Shown here in pieces: positions 6,898 to 15,107 of a DNA stretch of 22,358 nt. The first letter of the stretch is position 1. Each line of letters opens with the position of its first letter. The position numbers and the translations under genes were made by a program. The notes under the pieces were generated by a model. That model did no database searches. It was not told the DNA's origin and worked only from the letters and a program-made list of their open reading frames with translations. Location: the NCBI GenBank assembly GCA_026196445.1, contig JAPHTE010000267.1:1-22358 (forward strand), in the 5' to 3' direction. The stretch is from Lysobacterales bacterium. GTDB taxonomy: Bacteria; Pseudomonadota; Gammaproteobacteria; Xanthomonadales; SZUA-36.

Positions 6898-8574
6898 TCA
6901 ACTATCCTGGTCGAGCTGCTCTTTGAGCAATTCACCCAATGAAGTGGTACCGCTGGAAGCATTCTGGGAGTGGTACTCTTCGAGCGCATCAGCGAGTTCA
7001 TCGTCTTCGAGTGCACGAACGGACAAAGTCAGGCTGCGGTTCTTGCGATCCAGGCTGATAAACTTGGCCTCGATCGTATCACCAACACTGAGTTCCTTGC
7101 TCGCGTCTTCGACACGTTCCTTCTTGATATCGGAAGCGCGCAGGTAGCCTTCCACGCCGTCGGCCAGTTCAACGACCGCACCACGGGCGTCTACTTCCTT
7201 GACCGTCCCCTTGACCTGGCTTCCACGCGGATGCTCGGCCATGAAGGTTGCAAACGGGTCCTGGTCAAGCTGCTTCAGACCCAGCGAGATACGCTCACGC
7301 TCGGGATCAACCGCCAGCACCACGGCTTCGACTTCTTCACCCTTGCTGAAGTTGCGCACGGACTCTTCACCCGACGCCAGCCAGGAGATGTCCGACAGGT
7401 GGACCAGGCCGTCGATACCGCCATCGAGGCCAATAAAGATACCGAAGTCTGTAATCGACTTGATGGCACCGGTGACACGGTCACCCTTGTTATGCGTGGC
7501 GGCAAATGTCTCCCACGGGTTTGATTGGCACTGCTTCATACCGAGCGAAATCCGGCGGCGTTCCTCGTCAATTTCCAGCACCATGACCTCGGTCTCGTCA
7601 CCGGTCTGCACGACCTTGGCCGGGTTGACGTTCTTGTTGGTCCAGTCCATTTCGGAAACGTGGACCAGGCCTTCGACACCGTCTTCGATCTCGACGAAAC
7701 AGCCGTAATCCGTAATGTTCGAGACATGGCCGAACAACCGCGCACCCACGGGGTAACGGCGAGACAGGTCACTCCAGGGATCATCACCGAGTTGCTTCAG
7801 ACCCAGTGAAACACGGTTGCGCTCACGGTCGAAACGCAATACACGCACTTCGAGTTCGTCGCCCACGTTGACGACTTCGCTCGGGTGGCGTACACGCTTC
7901 CAGGCCATGTCGGTAATGTGCAACAGGCCGTCGATACCACCGAGGTCAATGAAGGCACCGTAATCGGTGAGGTTCTTGACCACGCCCTTGACGATGACGC
8001 CCTCTTCCAGGTCTTCGAGCAGTTGCTCTCGTTCAGCGCTGAACTCGAGCTCGACGACCGCTCGACGGGACACGACCACGTTATTACGTTTACGGTCCAG
8101 CTTGATGATTTTGAATTCCAGGTCCTTGCCCTCCAGATATCCAGGGTCCCGGACCGGGCGCACGTCTACCAGGGAACCTGGCAGGAACGCGCGAATGTCA
8201 TTGATATCGACCGTGAAGCCACCTTTGACTTTTCCGCTGATCTGGCCTTCCACGGTTTCTTCGCTTTCAAACGCACTTTCAAGCTTGTCCCAAACCATGG
8301 CGCGCTTGGCTTTTTCACGTGACAGGCGGGTTTCGCCATAACCGTCTTCGACGGACTCCAGTGCAACTTCGACAACATCTCCAACTTCTACTTCCAGTTC
8401 GCCACTCAGCGAGCGGAACTGGTATATGGGCACGATGCCCTCTGATTTCAGACCGGCGTTGACGACAACGGCGTCGTCCCTGATTTCAACTACCGTACCG
8501 GAAACGATAGTACCTGGCTTCAAACTCTGTTTAGCAAGGCTCTCTTCAAATAGTTCAGCGAAACTCTCAGTCAT
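6898..8574 (-). CDS. rpsA: 30S ribosomal protein S1
   Basis: This 558-residue protein has six S1/OB-fold repeats (roughly 21-87, 105-171, 192-260, 277-347, 364-434, 451-520); E. coli S1 has 557. The first two repeats bind the ribosome and the later ones bind mRNA, with typical segments such as VKNLTDYGAFIDLGGIDGLLHITD. I chose ATG 8574, giving MTESFAELFEES, the family N-terminus, over an in-frame start 11 codons upstream. Known role: it recruits and unfolds mRNA at initiation, particularly where Shine-Dalgarno is weak. It follows cmk as in most Proteobacteria. It has its own promoter, leader and terminator here. Confidence 0.98.
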   Translation of the reverse strand: MTESFAELFEESLAKQSLKPGTIVSGTVVEIRDDAVVVNAGLKSEGIVPIYQFRSLSGELEVEVGDVVEVALESVEDGYGETRLSREKAKRAMVWDKLESAFESEETVEGQISGKVKGGFTVDINDIRAFLPGSLVDVRPVRDPGYLEGKDLEFKIIKLDRKRNNVVVSRRAVVELEFSAEREQLLEDLEEGVIVKGVVKNLTDYGAFIDLGGIDGLLHITDMAWKRVRHPSEVVNVGDELEVRVLRFDRERNRVSLGLKQLGDDPWSDLSRRYPVGARLFGHVSNITDYGCFVEIEDGVEGLVHVSEMDWTNKNVNPAKVVQTGDETEVMVLEIDEERRRISLGMKQCQSNPWETFAATHNKGDRVTGAIKSITDFGIFIGLDGGIDGLVHLSDISWLASGEESVRNFSKGEEVEAVVLAVDPERERISLGLKQLDQDPFATFMAEHPRGSQVKGTVKEVDARGAVVELADGVEGYLRASDIKKERVEDASKELSVGDTIEAKFISLDRKNRSLTLSVRALEDDELADALEEYHSQNASSGTTSLGELLKEQLDQDS

Positions 8575-8645
8575 TAGTTTAATCCCACAGGCATCCCGCA
8601 AACTCACCGGATACCCACCTGGTTGATTGGCACGTTATGCGCCGG
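8575..8645 (-). promoter_or_regulatory. Structured rpsA leader, probable S1 autoregulatory site
   Basis: From the predicted start near 8645, the leader can fold into GGCGC-ATAAC-GTGCC (8643-8629) and a 7-bp stem GGTATCC / GGATGCC with one G-U pair (8615-8590) whose loop contains GGTGAG. The bases directly before the ATG (GGGATTAAACTA) hold no good Shine-Dalgarno. In E. coli and relatives the rpsA leader also combines hairpins with a degenerate Shine-Dalgarno and is repressed by free S1. Function here is inferred from that parallel. Confidence 0.5.
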
Positions 8646-8651
8646 TTAAAA

Positions 8652-8680
8652 ATTATGCCGCCCTTCACGGACAGCTCCAA
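8652..8680 (-). promoter_or_regulatory. Predicted sigma-70 promoter of rpsA
   Basis: TTGGAG (8680-8675) and CATAAT (8657-8652) are separated by 17 bp in the gap after cmk. They match the sigma-70 consensus at 4/6 and 5/6 with ideal spacing. Start of transcription would be near 8645, giving a ~70-nt leader. Confidence 0.6.
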
Positions 8681-8717
8681 TATTTCACTATCTTTTCAGA
8701 CAGTTGAACAATAAATA

Positions 8718-9386
8718 TCAAATCAATGACACGACCTTACTGAACACCTCTTCAATGCTCATGTGGCTCGAATCTATGATCACTGCATCCTCAGCTGGCC
8801 TAAGCGGTGCGATACTGCGCGACTGGTCGCGCAAATCGCGGGCTTTGATCTCTCTGAAAAGGCGCGTGAGGTTAACACTTTCTCCTTTGTCTTTCAACTG
8901 CTTATATCGCCGCTCAGCTCGAATTTCCGCACTCGCTGTCAAAAAAATCTTCAGTTGTGCGTCCGGAAAAATTACCGTGCCCATATCACGGCCGTCAGCA
9001 ACCAGGCCTGGCATTTGCCGAAAGCGTCTTTGACGCCCCTTGAGGGCCGCCCTGACAGCCGGTAACGCGGCGATCTTCGAGGCGCTTGCACCGGCATCCT
9101 CCAAACGTATGGCGTCACTGACATCCTGCTGGTCCAACAACGCCCGAACGTTTTCACCATCAAGCTCGAATCGGATATCCAATCCGGCCGCCAATTCTCC
9201 CAGCGCAGCCTCGTCATCCAGTGAAACCTGGCTTTTCAACGCCGCCAGCGCAGTCAGTCGGTACAGGGCGCCGCTATCGAGGAAATGCCAGCCGAGATGG
9301 GCCGCCAGGCGGGTGGTTATCGTACCCTTGCCCGAACCACCGGGTCCGTCTACGGCAATGACCGGCACGACGGCTGTCCTATTCAT
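8718..9386 (-). CDS. cmk: Cytidylate kinase
   Basis: This is a 222-residue protein from ATG 9386, close to E. coli Cmk (227). It begins MNRTAVVPVIAVDGPGGSGKG; the P-loop GPGGSGKGT follows at about residues 14-22. The downstream DGRDMGTVIFPDA segment is the family's substrate-binding motif. It phosphorylates CMP and dCMP with ATP in the cytosol. The open frame continues 80 codons upstream through aroA, but that part is a shadow of the aroA frame. The true start overlaps the aroA stop by 8 bp, so translation is probably coupled. The order aroA-cmk-rpsA is conserved in Gammaproteobacteria. Confidence 0.96.
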   Translation of the reverse strand: MNRTAVVPVIAVDGPGGSGKGTITTRLAAHLGWHFLDSGALYRLTALAALKSQVSLDDEAALGELAAGLDIRFELDGENVRALLDQQDVSDAIRLEDAGASASKIAALPAVRAALKGRQRRFRQMPGLVADGRDMGTVIFPDAQLKIFLTASAEIRAERRYKQLKDKGESVNLTRLFREIKARDLRDQSRSIAPLRPAEDAVIIDSSHMSIEEVFSKVVSLI

Positions 9387-10683
9387 CTCGTTCTCCCACC
9401 TGCATACGGGCGCCGAGTTGTTCCATATCCGCGCTGAAACCCGGGTATGAAGTAGCAATGTATTCCGCGGCCTCGATTTCGACCGGGCCGGCCGCGCGAA
9501 GACCCAAAACCGCAAACGACATCGCACAGCGGTGATCCCCTGCGCTCGCCACCCGGCCACCGTTGACCGCACCGCCCCGGATATCGATGCCGTCGGGATA
9601 TTCTTCGACCTCAACTCCAAGTTCATGCAATCCCGCGGCCATCACCGCCAGGCGGTCACTCTCCTTGACCCTCAATTCTGCCGCCCCCCGGATCCGCGTG
9701 ACGCCATCTACCCTGGCGGCCAGTGCCATCAGCAAAGGCATCTCGTCGATCATGTCCGGAACCAGTGCTTCCGGCACGTCGATGCCCTTGAGCCCTGCCC
9801 TGTAATTAAGGCGAACGTCGCCCACCGGCTCCGTCGCCGATCCTGTTTGATTCTCGATCGCCAGGTCCGCCCCCATGGCTTCCAGGCAACGTAAAAAGCC
9901 TGTGCGTGTCGGGTTCAGACCAACACCGCGCACGCGCACGCTTGAGCCCGGCACCATGGCTGCCGCAGCCAGTGAAAATACGGCCGAAGAAATATCACCC
10001 GGAACCACGAACCGGGTTGCGCGCAGGCGAGCGCCACCATTTACCGTGCACGGCGCCGGTAATTCAACACCAAACATTGGCAGCATACGCTCGGTGTGGT
10101 CCCTGCTCAGGCGGGGCTCGCTGAGACGGGTTGTGCCACTGGCAAACAGCCCCGCCAGCAAGACGCAGGATTTGATCTGCGCGCTCGCCACCGGTGAAAC
10201 ATAATCGATGCCGTTCAAGCTGCCACTGGCATGAATACGTATGGGAGCCGTGCCCTGCGCGGTGGTGCTTATGTCGGCGCCCATCAACTCCAGCGGCACG
10301 ACGATCCTGCGCATCGGGCGCTGGTTCAATGACACATCGCCACTGAGCGTACAGTCAAAACCCTGGCCGGCCAGCACACCTGCCAGTAATCGCATCGCGG
10401 TGCCGGAGTTACCCATTTCGAGCACACCACCCAGCGGTGGCGACAGCTTGCCACCCGTTCCGCTTACCAGGATTTCACTTCCGATACGCTCAATAACCGC
10501 GCCGAGTTGCTCACATGCGCCCAGCGTAGCCAGTGTGTCTTCTGATTCGAGTAAACCCGTGATTCGTGACCGCCCTTTGGCCAGGCAGGCAAATATTAGG
10601 GCACGGTGGCTGATGGACTTGTCACCCGGTGGATTCAATACCCCCCGCAAACCTTTTCTCGCCGGTTCACTGGTCAGTAGCAT
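9379..10683 (-). CDS. aroA: 3-phosphoshikimate 1-carboxyvinyltransferase (EPSP synthase)
   Basis: This 434-residue protein is full length. N-terminal NPPGDKSISHRALI carries the K22-S23 pair that binds shikimate-3-phosphate. GNSGTAMR (91-98) binds PEP/substrate, SLNQRPMRR contains a conserved Arg, PDMIDEMPLLMALA holds the catalytic Asp, and ELRVKESDRLA is the second C-terminal signature. It makes EPSP in the shikimate pathway, feeding chorismate to PheA and the Trp enzymes also in this window. GNSGTAMRLL and the RPMRR context look closer to the AroA domain of pseudomonad TyrA-AroA fusions than to the enterobacterial GNAGTAMRPL type, but here AroA is free-standing. The start is ATG 10683, with GGGGGCGGG just upstream. 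Confidence 0.97.
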   Translation of the reverse strand: MLLTSEPARKGLRGVLNPPGDKSISHRALIFACLAKGRSRITGLLESEDTLATLGACEQLGAVIERIGSEILVSGTGGKLSPPLGGVLEMGNSGTAMRLLAGVLAGQGFDCTLSGDVSLNQRPMRRIVVPLELMGADISTTAQGTAPIRIHASGSLNGIDYVSPVASAQIKSCVLLAGLFASGTTRLSEPRLSRDHTERMLPMFGVELPAPCTVNGGARLRATRFVVPGDISSAVFSLAAAAMVPGSSVRVRGVGLNPTRTGFLRCLEAMGADLAIENQTGSATEPVGDVRLNYRAGLKGIDVPEALVPDMIDEMPLLMALAARVDGVTRIRGAAELRVKESDRLAVMAAGLHELGVEVEEYPDGIDIRGGAVNGGRVASAGDHRCAMSFAVLGLRAAGPVEIEAAEYIATSYPGFSADMEQLGARMQVGERDE

Positions 10684-10739
10684 GGCTGCCCGCCCCCGGT
10701 AATCATCGATTCGGCATGGGCACGCAGAACTTCACCCAT
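10674..10739 (-). CDS. 21-codon ORF bridging pheA and aroA, unrecognised
   Basis: An ORF of 21 codons plus TGA starts at ATG 10739, inside the last codons of pheA (8-bp overlap), and ends at 10674, overlapping the aroA start by 10 bp. It begins MGEVLRAHAES and ends GGGQPCY. I do not recognise it. It fills the gap almost exactly, in the overlap style seen across this operon, so it could couple translation of aroA to pheA. It may also be the vestige of a lost hisC or tyrA gene, or chance. No Shine-Dalgarno of its own is evident. Confidence 0.2.
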   Translation of the reverse strand: MGEVLRAHAESMITGGGQPCY

Positions 10740-11874
10740 CGTTATCGCTGTCGGCCGGGCGACTGCTGACCGCCCTGGGGTAGGAACCCAGCACGCGTGT
10801 CAGGCTGGACACGGCCTGCATCTCCTCGAGTGCAGATTTAAGTGGTTCGGCTTCAGCATGTCCGTCGACATCGATAAAAAACACGTAGGACCAGCGAGAG
10901 GCGCTGCTGGGGCGTGACTCGATCCGGCTCATGTTCAATGAATGTTTCGCCAGCGGTGTCAGCAACGCGTGCAGCGCACCAGGGCCCTCGTAACCAGCCA
11001 ACATCATCGTGGTCTTGTCATCGCCTGATGCCGGCAACAGCTGGCGGCCGATGACCAGGAAGCGCGTGGCGTTGTCCGGCCGGTCCTCGATCCGCGCAAA
11101 CAGGATCGGCACGCCGTAAAGCTCGGCTGCAGAGCGGCTGGAGATGGCTGCCGCGTCAGGTGAATGCCGCACGCGCCGGGCTGCCTCGGCATTGCTGCTG
11201 ACCGCGATACATTCCGCTGACGGCAGATGCTGGCGTATCCAGTTGCGGCACTGGGACAACGACTGTTGATGGGAGTATATGCGTTCGATACCGGCCAGAC
11301 CCTTGGCCTGGCTCAACAGGTTGTGGTGGATAGCCATCTCGATTTCACCACAGATTTTCAGGTCGGAATCGACAAACCGGTCCAGCGTATGGCTGACTAT
11401 ACCCTGGTTGGAGTTTTCCACCGGCACCACGCCAAAATCCGCCTCGGTGGACTCCACCTGGGTAAACACGTCATCAATTCCGGTTACGCCCAGTGCTTGC
11501 ACCGAGTGTCCAAAATGGCGGTGTACGGCTTGTTGTGTGAAGGTGCCCTCGGGCCCGAGGAAGGCAACCTTGAGTGGCTCCTGCTGTGCCAGGCACACGG
11601 ACATGATCTCGCGGAAAAGACGTAACATTTCATCGTCGGAGATCGGTCCCTCGTTGCGGTCACGCACGGCTTTCAACACCTGTGCTTCACGCTCTGGCCG
11701 GTAGTAATCCACAGCGTTATCCAGTTTACCCTTGGATGCAGCCACGGCTGATGCCAATTGTGCCCGTTCGCTGATCAGGGATTGTATCTGCGCATCGAGA
11801 GCGTCGATTTTCTCGCGTACTTCACCCAAGCCATTGTCCTGCAGCGGATTTGTTTCGCGATGTTTTTTAGCCAT
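10732..11874 (-). CDS. pheA: Bifunctional chorismate mutase / prephenate dehydratase (P-protein)
   Basis: This 380-residue protein has three domains in order. An AroQ chorismate mutase (about 15-100) contains REKIDALDAQI. The prephenate dehydratase (about 102-280) contains VAFLGPEGTFT, PVENSNQG and NATRF (268-272). The ACT domain (about 288-365) carries GALHALL and ESRP (319-322), the residues that bind phenylalanine for feedback inhibition. It converts chorismate to phenylpyruvate in the cytosol. The start ATG 11874 overlaps the serC stop in an ATGA arrangement, so the two are co-translated. No trp/phe-type leader attenuator precedes it. Length and motifs are those of the family. Confidence 0.97.
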   Translation of the reverse strand: MAKKHRETNPLQDNGLGEVREKIDALDAQIQSLISERAQLASAVAASKGKLDNAVDYYRPEREAQVLKAVRDRNEGPISDDEMLRLFREIMSVCLAQQEPLKVAFLGPEGTFTQQAVHRHFGHSVQALGVTGIDDVFTQVESTEADFGVVPVENSNQGIVSHTLDRFVDSDLKICGEIEMAIHHNLLSQAKGLAGIERIYSHQQSLSQCRNWIRQHLPSAECIAVSSNAEAARRVRHSPDAAAISSRSAAELYGVPILFARIEDRPDNATRFLVIGRQLLPASGDDKTTMMLAGYEGPGALHALLTPLAKHSLNMSRIESRPSSASRWSYVFFIDVDGHAEAEPLKSALEEMQAVSSLTRVLGSYPRAVSSRPADSDNDG

Positions 11875-12953
11875 CAGCCTGCCCTGCTCTCGAAATCACG
11901 CATGAAGTCAATCAAGGCCAGGATGCCGTCGATTGGCATGGCGTTGTAAATACTGGCACGCATGCCACCTACCGAGCGATGCCCTTTCAGGCTGCTGAGC
12001 CCCGCAGCTTCAGCCTCGGCGATAAACTGCGGGTGTAGTGATTCGTCCACGATCTGGAACGGAATGTTCATATGTGACCGGAACTCCGCCGGTATTTCGT
12101 TACGATAAAACTGGCTTTGGTCGAGGAAACTGTAAAGCGTCTGTGCCTTGTGCTGATTCAGCTCGGCCATGCGCTCGACACCACCCTGGGTCTCGATCCA
12201 GTCAAAGACCAGGCCGGCGATATACCAGGCATAGGTCGGCGGCGTATTCAATCGTGAACCCTGTTCGTGCTGCACCTTCCACGATTGCAGGTCCGGAATC
12301 TCCGTTGGCAGATCCCGCAACAGGTCCTTTTTGACCACCACCAGGGCGATGCCGGCCTGGCCGACGTTTTTCTGGGCGCCGGCGTAAATGACGCCGAATT
12401 TTTCAACCTCCACCGGCCTGGAAAGAATGTCCGAGGACATATCCGCAACCAGTGGCAGCCCGCACTCAGGCGGCTGGGCAAATTGCACGCCTGAAATGGT
12501 CTCATTGCTCACATAGTGCAGGTAGGCAAACTCGCCATCCAGATTCCATTCCTGCTCAGCCGGAATAGTACGGAATCCCGTATCCTCGGAACTTGCGGCC
12601 AGGTGCGCCAGTCCCAGGCGCGCTGCGATACCATGCGCCTTCTTACTCCAGCTACCATCGACGACATAGGCGCCGGGGCGTTGCGGGTCCGCCAGGTTGA
12701 GTGGTACCTGGGCAAACTGGGTGGTGGCGCCACCCGCCAGGAACAGCACGGTGTAATCGTCCGGGATGGACATCAGGCGCCGCAGACAAGCCTCGGTTTG
12801 GTTGGCCATCTCGTCAAAGGTTGAACTGCGGTGGGAGATCTCCATCACCGACATACCGGTGCCACGGTAGTCGAGTAGTTCATCGCGGGCTCGCTCCAGC
12901 ACAGGCAGGGGCAAGGTAGCAGGGCCAGCGCAAAAATTAAAAATACGTGTCAT
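11874..12953 (-). CDS. serC: Phosphoserine aminotransferase
   Basis: This 359-residue protein is full length. It begins RIFNFCAGPATLP, the family N-terminus, and carries the PLP-binding K195 in YAGAQKNVGQAG. HRSSTFDE and the C-terminal KGHRSVGGMRASIYNAMP substrate loop are also typical. It makes 3-phosphoserine from 3-phosphohydroxypyruvate and glutamate, and also acts in pyridoxal phosphate synthesis. serC-pheA order is conserved in Pseudomonas and relatives, but there gyrA usually precedes serC; here purF does, after an 81-bp gap. That gap holds no clear promoter or terminator. A weak AGG lies 10 nt before the ATG. Confidence 0.97.
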   Translation of the reverse strand: MTRIFNFCAGPATLPLPVLERARDELLDYRGTGMSVMEISHRSSTFDEMANQTEACLRRLMSIPDDYTVLFLAGGATTQFAQVPLNLADPQRPGAYVVDGSWSKKAHGIAARLGLAHLAASSEDTGFRTIPAEQEWNLDGEFAYLHYVSNETISGVQFAQPPECGLPLVADMSSDILSRPVEVEKFGVIYAGAQKNVGQAGIALVVVKKDLLRDLPTEIPDLQSWKVQHEQGSRLNTPPTYAWYIAGLVFDWIETQGGVERMAELNQHKAQTLYSFLDQSQFYRNEIPAEFRSHMNIPFQIVDESLHPQFIAEAEAAGLSSLKGHRSVGGMRASIYNAMPIDGILALIDFMRDFESRAG

Positions 12954-13034
12954 TGAAATAGGACCTGTCAGCCAAAAACGTCAGTCCTGAATGATACGGC
13001 CTGCAGGAAACATCCGCCATAGGCAAGACGCTAT

Positions 13035-14531
13035 TCAGACCGTCAACTGCATCCCCGCGCCGTTGTTGCAACGCTGCTTGGCCAGGTCGGAGCGCTGGGA
13101 CTCCAGTTTCTCGAGATAACCTTCCTCAACCCCGGTCACGTATTCGCCTGAGAAGCACGAGGTATCGAAACGCGTAATACCGGTATTGCCTTCACGGCAC
13201 GCCTCCACCAGGTCATCGAGTTGCTGGTAGATCAGGCGATCTGCGCCCAGCACTTGTTCGATCTGCTTTTCGTTGCGCCCGCTGGCAATCAGTTCGCTGG
13301 GTGCAGGCATATCGATGCCGTAGATGTTGGGGTAACGCACCGGCGGCGATGCCGAGGCAAAATACACTTTGCGGGCGCCGGCCTCACGGGCCATCTGGAT
13401 TATCTGTTTCGAGGTGGTACCACGCACGATGGAGTCGTCCACCAGCAGCACGTTCTTGTCACGGAATTCCAGGTCGATGGCATTCAGCTTTTGCCGCACC
13501 GAACGCTTGCGTTCCGCCTGGCCGGGCATGATGAAAGTGCGACCAATATAGCGGTTTTTGATAAAACCTTCGCGGTACTTGACCTCAAGATCGTAGGCCA
13601 GCGGCAGGGCCGACGTGCGACTGGTGTCGGGTATCGGGATGACCACGTCTATGTCGTGGTCCGGCCAGTCGCGCAGGATCTTGCGCGCCAGCGCCTGGCC
13701 CATGCGCAGACGGGCCTTGTATACGGAAATATCATCGAGCATGGAGTCCGGCCGGGCAAAATACACGTACTCGAAAATACAGGGACAGGCGGCTTGCGCG
13801 TGCGGGCTCTCATGCGTATGAAGTTCACCATCCAGCGTGATGAAAACAGCTTCGCCCGGTTTCAGGTCACGCATCAGGGTGAAGTCCAGCGCATCCAGGG
13901 CCACGTTCTCAGAAGCAATGGCGTATTCCCTGCCCTTTTCCGTATCGCGGTAACCCAGCACCGCGGGCCGGATACCGTGCGGATCGCGGAATCCGAGTAC
14001 ACCCTTGCCGGAGATCATTGCGATGACGGAATAGGCCCCTTTACAACGCTGGTGCAAGCCGTCCACCGCCTTGAATACGTCCTTGGGGCGCATGCCCGCA
14101 GGGCCCATGCGGTGCAATTCGTGGGCCAACACATTCAACAACACCTCGGAATCCGACTCGGTGTTCAGGTGCCTGCGGTCGCTGTCGAACAGTTCCTTCT
14201 TCAAACGGGCAGCGTTGATCAGGTTGCCATTGTGCCCAAGTACGATGCCGTAGGGCGAATTGACAAAAAATGGCTGGGCTTCGTCCTGGTTAGCGGAACC
14301 GGCGGTGGGGTAACGCACGTGGCCGATACCGGTCTTGCCAAGCAATTTCTCCAGTTCCGAGTCGGGGAACACGTCCCTGATCAGGCCGTTTCCCTTGAAC
14401 AGGTGGATGCGGTGACCTTCCAGTGTTGCGATACCCGCCGCGTCCTGGCCACGGTGTTGCAGGACGGTCAATGCGTCATAGATCAACGGCGTAACCGCCT
14501 GCTTGCCAACGATGCCAATAATTCCACACAT
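13035..14531 (-). CDS. purF: Amidophosphoribosyltransferase
   Basis: This 498-residue protein has the N-terminal Ntn-type glutaminase with nucleophile C2 (MCGIIGIVG; no propeptide, as in E. coli) and HRGQDAAGI. The C-terminal phosphoribosyltransferase domain has its PRPP motif VLLVDDSIVRGTTS (361-374). It catalyses the first step of purine synthesis, PRPP plus glutamine to phosphoribosylamine. The start is ATG 14531 with AAGGAACAG upstream. The cvpA-purF pairing is widely conserved, with 42 bp between them here. The Bacillus-type Fe-S cysteine pattern is not evident. A long antisense frame through this gene is a codon-bias artefact. Confidence 0.97.
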   Translation of the reverse strand: MCGIIGIVGKQAVTPLIYDALTVLQHRGQDAAGIATLEGHRIHLFKGNGLIRDVFPDSELEKLLGKTGIGHVRYPTAGSANQDEAQPFFVNSPYGIVLGHNGNLINAARLKKELFDSDRRHLNTESDSEVLLNVLAHELHRMGPAGMRPKDVFKAVDGLHQRCKGAYSVIAMISGKGVLGFRDPHGIRPAVLGYRDTEKGREYAIASENVALDALDFTLMRDLKPGEAVFITLDGELHTHESPHAQAACPCIFEYVYFARPDSMLDDISVYKARLRMGQALARKILRDWPDHDIDVVIPIPDTSRTSALPLAYDLEVKYREGFIKNRYIGRTFIMPGQAERKRSVRQKLNAIDLEFRDKNVLLVDDSIVRGTTSKQIIQMAREAGARKVYFASASPPVRYPNIYGIDMPAPSELIASGRNEKQIEQVLGADRLIYQQLDDLVEACREGNTGITRFDTSCFSGEYVTGVEEGYLEKLESQRSDLAKQRCNNGAGMQLTV

Positions 14532-14573
14532 TATCTGTTCCTTGGTCCCGTTAAGGCCTGCATCACATGCACG

Positions 14574-15098
14574 CTAAACCTCGACCTTGACAGCGGATTC
14601 TTCATCACCGGTCAGCTCCAGGTGTTCCTGGATATAATCGGGTAAAAACTGCGCCGTCCATTCTGCCAATGGCAACAGGCTCTGAATTGTTTTCGACTGC
14701 TTCCACCATGGGTCCTGGGTCACCGGTGTCAGGCCGGCCACGAGTATGATCGCCAGCACGATGGCCAAGCCCCTGACACCGCCAAACACCCCACCCAACA
14801 GGCGGTCTGTGCCGCTGAGCCCGGTCTTTTCAACCAGTTTCCCGACCAGGAAGGTCACCAGTCCACCGACGAGCAAAACCAGCAGAAACAGGCCGATGAA
14901 GGCCAGCGAAGTGCGTGCTGACGGCAATTCGATGTGGCTCTCCAGTTGCTGGGCCAAAACCCCGGAATAAAGGAAGGCGACCAGGAAGGCCGCGGCCCAC
15001 ACCACCAGCGAGAACGCTTCCTTGATAAACCCCCGAAGGGCACCGACCAGGATCGATATAATGATGATTCCAAAAACGACGTAATCGGCGTACTGCAT
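14574..15098 (-). CDS. cvpA: CvpA family inner-membrane protein
   Basis: This 174-residue membrane protein has about four hydrophobic helices (about 5-20, 27-47, 62-86, 105-125). It carries the family N-terminus MQYADYVVFGIIIISILVGALRGFIKE, with the conserved GxxRGFIKE-type loop. E. coli CvpA is 162 residues, is needed for colicin V production and is linked to envelope homeostasis; the molecular activity is not settled. The C-terminal ~25 residues are acidic and soluble. GGAGAACGAC upstream of ATG 15098 is a good ribosome-binding site. It lies 9 bp after dedD and before purF, the standard order. Confidence 0.93.
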   Translation of the reverse strand: MQYADYVVFGIIIISILVGALRGFIKEAFSLVVWAAAFLVAFLYSGVLAQQLESHIELPSARTSLAFIGLFLLVLLVGGLVTFLVGKLVEKTGLSGTDRLLGGVFGGVRGLAIVLAIILVAGLTPVTQDPWWKQSKTIQSLLPLAEWTAQFLPDYIQEHLELTGDEESAVKVEV

Positions 15099-15107
15099 GT
15101 CGTTCTC

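Noticed and set aside
8575..8607. 11-codon N-terminal extension of rpsA
   Set aside because: S1 proteins start MTESFAELFEES. The extension lies in the structured leader.
9387..9626. 80-codon N-terminal extension of cmk
   Set aside because: This part is the aroA sequence read in another frame. MNRTAVVPVIAVDGPGG at 9386 is the normal start region for Cmk.
12954..13034. serC promoter in the purF-serC gap
   Set aside because: TATCAT resembles a -10 box, but the hexamer 17 bp upstream (TGGCGG) is a poor -35 and TTGCCT is too far away.
13221..14645. A 474-codon open frame antisense to purF
   Set aside because: It mirrors the purF frame and arises from G+C-rich codon use. Its product shows no domain, whereas purF has intact catalytic motifs.
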